A stretch of DNA of 64,000 nt from Peromyscus leucopus. Lineage: Eukaryota; Chordata; Mammalia; Rodentia; Cricetidae. Positions 39,801-45,800 of the stretch are shown here, piece after piece. How positions within the stretch are numbered: the first letter of the stretch is position 1; each line of letters begins with the position of its first letter. Location of the stretch: positions 27,212,715 through 27,276,714 of the forward strand of contig NC_051075.1 of the NCBI RefSeq assembly GCF_004664715.2. The letters are read 5' to 3'. The notes below the pieces were generated by a model that was given only the letters and a program-made list of their open reading frames with translations, did not search any database and was not told the DNA's origin. A program made the position numbers and the translations under genes.

Positions 39801-42800
39801 GGGTGTTATTTCCCTGCTTTCTTTCTCAGCCCATTTTTTGTTTGTGTATAGGAGGGCTACTGACTTCTTTCTTTTTATATCTTTTGAGTTAATCATGTAT
39901 CCAGTCACTTTGCCAAAGGTCTTTATCAGCTGTAGGAGTTCCTTGGTAGGATTTTTGGGGTTGCTTATATATACTATCTTACCATTTGCAAACAGCAATA
40001 CTTTGATTTCTTCCTTTCCAATTTGTATCCACTTGATCTCCTTTAGTTGCCTTATTGCTCTTGCTAGAATTTCAAGTACTATATTGAATTGATATGGAGA
40101 GAGTGGACAGCATTGCCTTGTTCTTGATTTTAATGGAATTGGTGTGAGTTTCTCTCCATTTTAACTTGATGTTGACTATAGACTTGCTGTAAATTGCCTT
40201 TATTTTGTTGAGTGTGTTCCTTGTATCCCTGATCTCTCCAAGACTTTTATTGTGAAGGGGTGTTGGATTTTGTCAGAGGCTTTTTCAGCATCTAAGGAGA
40301 TGATCACGTGATTTTCTTCTTTCAGTTTGTTTATATGGTGGATTACATTGACAGATTTTCTTATGTTGAACCATCCCTTCATCTGTGGGATGAGGTCTAC
40401 TAGGTCATAGTGGATGATCTTTTTGATGTGTTCTTGGATTCGGTTTGCAAGTATTTTTGCATCAAGTGAAATTGGTCTGTAATTTTCTTTCTTTGTTGCA
40501 TCTTTGTGTGATTTGGACATCAGCGTGACTGTGGCCTCATAAACTGAATTTGTCAGTGTTCCTTCTCTTTCTATTTTGTGGAATAATTTTAGGAGTTATT
40601 GGTATTATTAGGTCTTTGAATGTTGGTTGAATTGTGTGCTGAAACTGTCTGGCCCTGGGCTTTTTTTGGTTGGGAGACTTTTAACAACTGCTTTTATTTT
40701 CTTTGGTGTTATTGGTCTATTTCAGTTATTTATCTGATCCTGACTTAACTTTTGTGAGTGTTATCTATCAAGAAAATTGACTGTTTCTTTTACATTTTCC
40801 AATTTTGTATAATACAGGTCTTTGATAATTCTTTGTATTTCCTTGGTATCTGTTGTCATATCCATACCCCCACCCCACCCCCCCCACCTGGGTCCTACAG
40901 TTGGGATGAATCGCTCCCATCCCTGTCTCACAGCTGCTTGGTCCCAAATAAACACACACAGGCTTATATTATTTTCAAACTATAGGCCTAATGGCTCAGG
41001 CTTCTTGCTAGCTAGCTCTTAACATCTTAAATTAACCCATTTTTATAAATCTATACTTTGCCACGTGGCTTACATCAACCAATCAGAGCAACATATATTC
41101 ACAGCATACAGAAAGACATCTCACAGCACCTTAATTTGTTTCTGATTTTTTTTAATTTGGATAGTCTCTGGAATTCAGATTTCTTGATTTGTAGTTGATC
41201 TCTGTTCTCATAGGTTCCCTCTCAAGATGGTGCTCAGCCTTCACCCTCCAAGTCATTATAGAGTAACAGAATGGGCCTCCTTTCCATTGCTGATTCCTGC
41301 TGGGAGAATCAGAGTCTCACCAAAACCTGTAGTTTTGTTTGAGTCAGTGAACACTGTGGGTCTGTCCCTTCTCACCAGGGTGGCACGCTTCCCCTGCCCC
41401 ACCAGAGAGCCATGTGACTGGAGCTGTGTTCGGCTTGGCTTAGTTTTGATAACAAATCCATTTAGATAAACAACAGCAGTAGGTTCCCCTCCAGGTACCA
41501 TGACCTCCCGAGCCACAGTCTTTTGAGCAGTGCTTTGCATGAACTCCCTCCTGTGAGGCAGGCCTCGAATTCAGTCAGAATATGGTTGGTCATCCCCCAA
41601 AGAGTCATGGCACTACCGGGCCAGCAGCTGATCTTGACCGGAAGGTCATTAATGTAGCATCCAAGCCTCGTCAGTGGTTCCATTGGTGACTTTTCTTCTC
41701 TAGTGGACTGCATAGCACCTCTGCACTATAAAAGCTAGCCTGCAGGAAAGAAGTCTCCAGTTCCAGCTTGGTTTCTCTCTGTCCTCCAACAGAAATACGT
41801 TGTGTCCTTAGAAATAGGGTCTTACAGTGCACTGCTTTGTACCTGCCACGCAATAGATAGGCCCTGGATCTAAAGTAACAGGTTACTTTTTGTCAGTGGA
41901 GGGCAAAAATGTATATATTTTGTGAAAAAATAAACCCTGAGTTTCTGATATTTTGATGAACATTGGAAGGAAAATGCTAATGTGGTATCTTGAGACCTGA
42001 TTAAGGATGAGTTAAGTTGTCAGTTTTCTCTACGTCATCCTAATATTTAATCAAGCCCATGTTGGAAGAAAAGTGGGGCATTCTGTGTAGATATAAGGCT
42101 TTCTATTAGCCCTCTGCTTTCATGGGACTAGTTCTGATCCTCTGAGACAGCTCTTTGCTAAGATCTGAAAGGTGGTATAAATGAGCCTTCTCTTCAGAAG
42201 TTGTGGAACTTTCCTTAGTTTTGTCCTCTTACTCTTGGGAGCTCATTAAAATAATTCTTTTCATTGACTCTTGTTTCACCTAGGTGGTTTCCTTGGCATT
42301 GTGCAGGAGCGATGTTACAGGGGAGTCTCCTGAGCTTAAATCAGATGAGGGGTGACATAGCCATTCCTGAGTTCAGGGAGTTCACAGTATGAACTCTGCT
42401 GTGAGGCCAGGGAGACAGTTTGGCACTGTTGCTGTTTGTAGTAGGATAGGATCTTAGGTAGGGTTCCTGTTGCTGTGATAGAACACCATGACCAAAAGCA
42501 ACTTGGCAAGGAACATGTCAGTGTCATTTGGATTTGGAAATGGTCTAGGAATAAAGGGACAATTCATGAATTTTTCCTGGTTTAATTTTCCTGTCTAGAT
42601 GGGCCAGTCTCTTCAGAAAAGCAATCCAGTAGAAATGATACCAAAGATCAACCTGGTGTAAGTATTGGAAATTGAATTCTACCCATGTATCCATAACCAG
42701 TTTCTTGATTTTACTAGAACAAGGCTAGAGCTATTCTACTTTGTGAATATCAAGATATTAATAAAATATACTTCTGCTTAGCATTAGCACTGCTTCATTT

Positions 42801-45800
42801 CTGGCTTGTAACCTTTGGTGAAACTGTACAAGTGACAAGCCAGGTTTTGATGATGTATGTAATCCTAGCATTTTGGCAGGCTGAGGGAAGGGAATTTTGT
42901 GAATTCAAAGTCAGTGTGGGCTCCATCAGGAGATCTTGTCTCAAAAACAACAACAACAATGAAAAACCCTTACAAATAATGGGCTAGAGAAATGGCTTAG
43001 AGGTTAGAGCACTGGCTGCTATGCCCTAACTTCTTTCCAGTAGGCTTAACCTCAAAGGTTCTACCCCACCTCAAGTAGTACCACAGGCTGGGGGCTGAGA
43101 GGCCGTGGGGGTAGCTTTAAGATCCAGACAGTAAGAGAAGAGTAAGTACAAAGGGAGTGAGGTAGATGTGAACCTGGCATTAGTGACATATAGTGAAGTG
43201 TTAAGGGGAGGGGCAGGTGGGTGTGGACCTTTGGATACCAGTTAGAATTATGGGAGTCCTTATCTACTCCATCACCCAGACTTAAACTATAGCAGTAAAC
43301 CACAGCTGATTTATATCCTCTGTTATTTCGTTTTCTTCCCAGTTTATTTGGAACCAAACCCTTGTGTATGTTATTTCCTCTGTGAATATTTTTGTGTACA
43401 TCTCTGAAAGATAAGGACTTAAAGGTGATCATGAGATATACTGAAGAGTAACTGCCTTTCACCAGGTGTCCACACTGCGTGTATTTGTTTTCATGTACAT
43501 ACATTTACAAACTCTGATGATGATTGTTAATTGGCAACTTGATAGATTCTCAAATCACTTAGGAGCTGAGCTTTGGGGCAAGCCTGTGGGGAATTATCTT
43601 GATTGTGTTCACTGAGGTGGACCAACCTGCCCACTGTGGGTGGCGCCATTCCCTGGCTGGAATCCTGTAGCAGGAATCTTAAAGAGTCTTATTAATAAAA
43701 ACAAATCCGAGGCCAGTTATTGGGGTGAATACTGGAAGGTCAGAGAGACAGAATAAGCCACAGCTATCTCACCTTGCCGGATCCTCAGCTGGTTTTGTCT
43801 CCTCAGACTGGATGCTTCTGTGTCCTCATCCCAATGGCTCTCAGCTGAACTGTGTTGCTCCATAGCCTGAAGCTTAACCAGCCAAATGCTTAACCAGCCA
43901 AATGCTTCTAGTTTCTCGTCCTCACGCCTTATATATCTTTTTGCTTTCTACCACCACTCCCTGGGATTAAAGGCTGGCTGTCTGGGATTAAAGGCGTGTC
44001 ACCATGCTTGGCTATTTCCAATGTGGCCTTGAACTCACAGAGATCCAGAGGGATTTCTATCTCTGGAATGCTAGGATTAAAGGTGTGAGTGCCACCATTT
44101 TCTAGCCTTTGTATCTAGTGGCTGTCTGTTCTCTGACCCCAAATAAATTTATTAGAGTACACAATATTTTGGGGAACACAATACCACCACAGAATCCTGC
44201 ATTGTATAAGTGGAGAAAGGAAGCTGAACAGCAGCATCCACTCATAGGTCTCTGCGTTCTGATTGTGGGTGTGGTATAACCAGCTGATTCAAGCCCTTTC
44301 CACTTGAATGTCTCTGCCACGATCCTTGAAGTGTGCATCTGAATAAACCCTTTCTGCCTTAAGAAATTGCTTTTGTTAAGGGGTTCTACCACAGAAGCAG
44401 AAAAGTAACTAAAATGCAAATGTACATTTATGCATATGTGTTTAATGTGTGTATATAAGATCTATATCATATTATTTTTGAAATGTCTGGTTAATTGCTT
44501 ATAGTCTGTGATGTCAGGATCCACAAAAGGTTCATGGGTTATAGTTAGTTACTATGTATCTTGAGGATTTTTTTTTAGTCTTATAAGTTCAAGTTTCAAT
44601 TTCTTTCCCCATTATTAAAAATAATTATTTAAAAAAACCACCACTGACTGCTTTCCTAGAGGACCTGGGTTTGGTTCCCAGCACCCTCGTGGCTCACAAC
44701 TATTCTTAACCTCCAGTCTCAAGGGATCTGAAGCTTTATTCTATTCTCCAAGAACACTGAATGTACATGCAGACATACATGCAGGCAAAACCCCCATACA
44801 TGTGAAATAAATAGAACATATTAAAAGAAATGAGAAAGAAACCTGACAGCTCCCACCTTAAAAACAAGAACTTTTAGATGGATTTGAAAGCTTCTTCACT
44901 AGCTGAACACAATTTCAGAGTTTCTTCCTTGAAGTTTTATTTGAATCTTAAAATATATTTTAGTTTTAAAATATAACATTGATTTTGGCCATTTTGAGAT
45001 GATCAGTATCTTTACATTTTCTTTTTGAGTGTATATTTGATAAACTTCTGTTTAAGTGTGAGCTAGGTAGAGACTATTACTGCCATGCTTAAGTTCTCTG
45101 TTGAGTTAGTAAAAATACTTACTAGGATAGGGAACAAGCGGTTCCTACACTGGTGTGAAAACCTGAGCCTGTTCTCTGGCTTTCTAGAATGTCATGGACC
45201 GCTTTTGGTGTAGGTGCCTACATGCTTTCTTCTATGCCTGATGCTTCCAGGAAAGGAGCTGTGAATCGAGCCACTTTACTGACTGCTGACTGTCAATCTG
45301 TTACAGAACTCAAAAGTGCCTGATTCTCCTGGTCATGGCTTTGTCCCTCCACCGGGTCCCCCAGTTCCTCCTGTGGACCCAAGGAGCCAGTTTATGGGAA
45401 GGGCCTGCCCCTTCCCCCCACCTTCTCCAAGAAACATCTATGGAGCTCCTCCAGATTATTATTCTCCACCTAACGATTTCCCTGGCCCACCACGTCTTCC
45501 ATTCCCAGGTAGGCTTTTTTTTAAAGAGTCCATGTATGTGTCAACGTTTATCTGTGTTTTTCTTCAAGTTCCTGCTGCTGTGATAAACACTGACCAGAAC
45601 CAGCTGGAGGAGGAGAGCGTTTACATGGCTCACAGGTTACAGTCCAGCAACAAAGGAAGCCAAGGCTTCACCTTGATCCATCTTAGCTAATTTTGAATTT
45701 TAACTGTATTGTGATAGTTCAGAGAATCACTGAATATATAAGCAGTTTTAAGTTTAAAATTATGTGTATTTAATTTGATAGAAATGTATTGTGTTCATTA

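Larger units (their letters stand above)
34237..40860 (-). mobile_element. L1 retrotransposon, antisense, broken into pieces by later insertions
   Basis: Pieces at about 34237-34767, 35347-36056 and 38712-40860 read in order as an L1 on the minus strand, 3' UTR first. The right piece contains minus-strand frames typical of L1 ORF2 reverse transcriptase (for example [11 protein letters not shown] near 39640 and [19 protein letters not shown] near 40460), with stops and frameshifts. L1-like sequence seems to resume at 41145-41210. It is dead. A B2, an ERVL-like LTR, an ERVL-like provirus and another LTR sit inside it. Confidence 0.85.

Noticed and set aside
39521..40520. Minus-strand frames with reverse-transcriptase-like residues
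   Set aside because: As a gene: they are pieces of L1 ORF2 broken by stops and shifts, annotated under the L1 only.
43061..43504. A 147-codon open frame on the minus strand inside the cassette A insertion
   Set aside because: Longest continuous frame in the window but without any recognisable motif, absent from the intact site in cassette B, and of ordinary length for chance in GC-mixed sequence.
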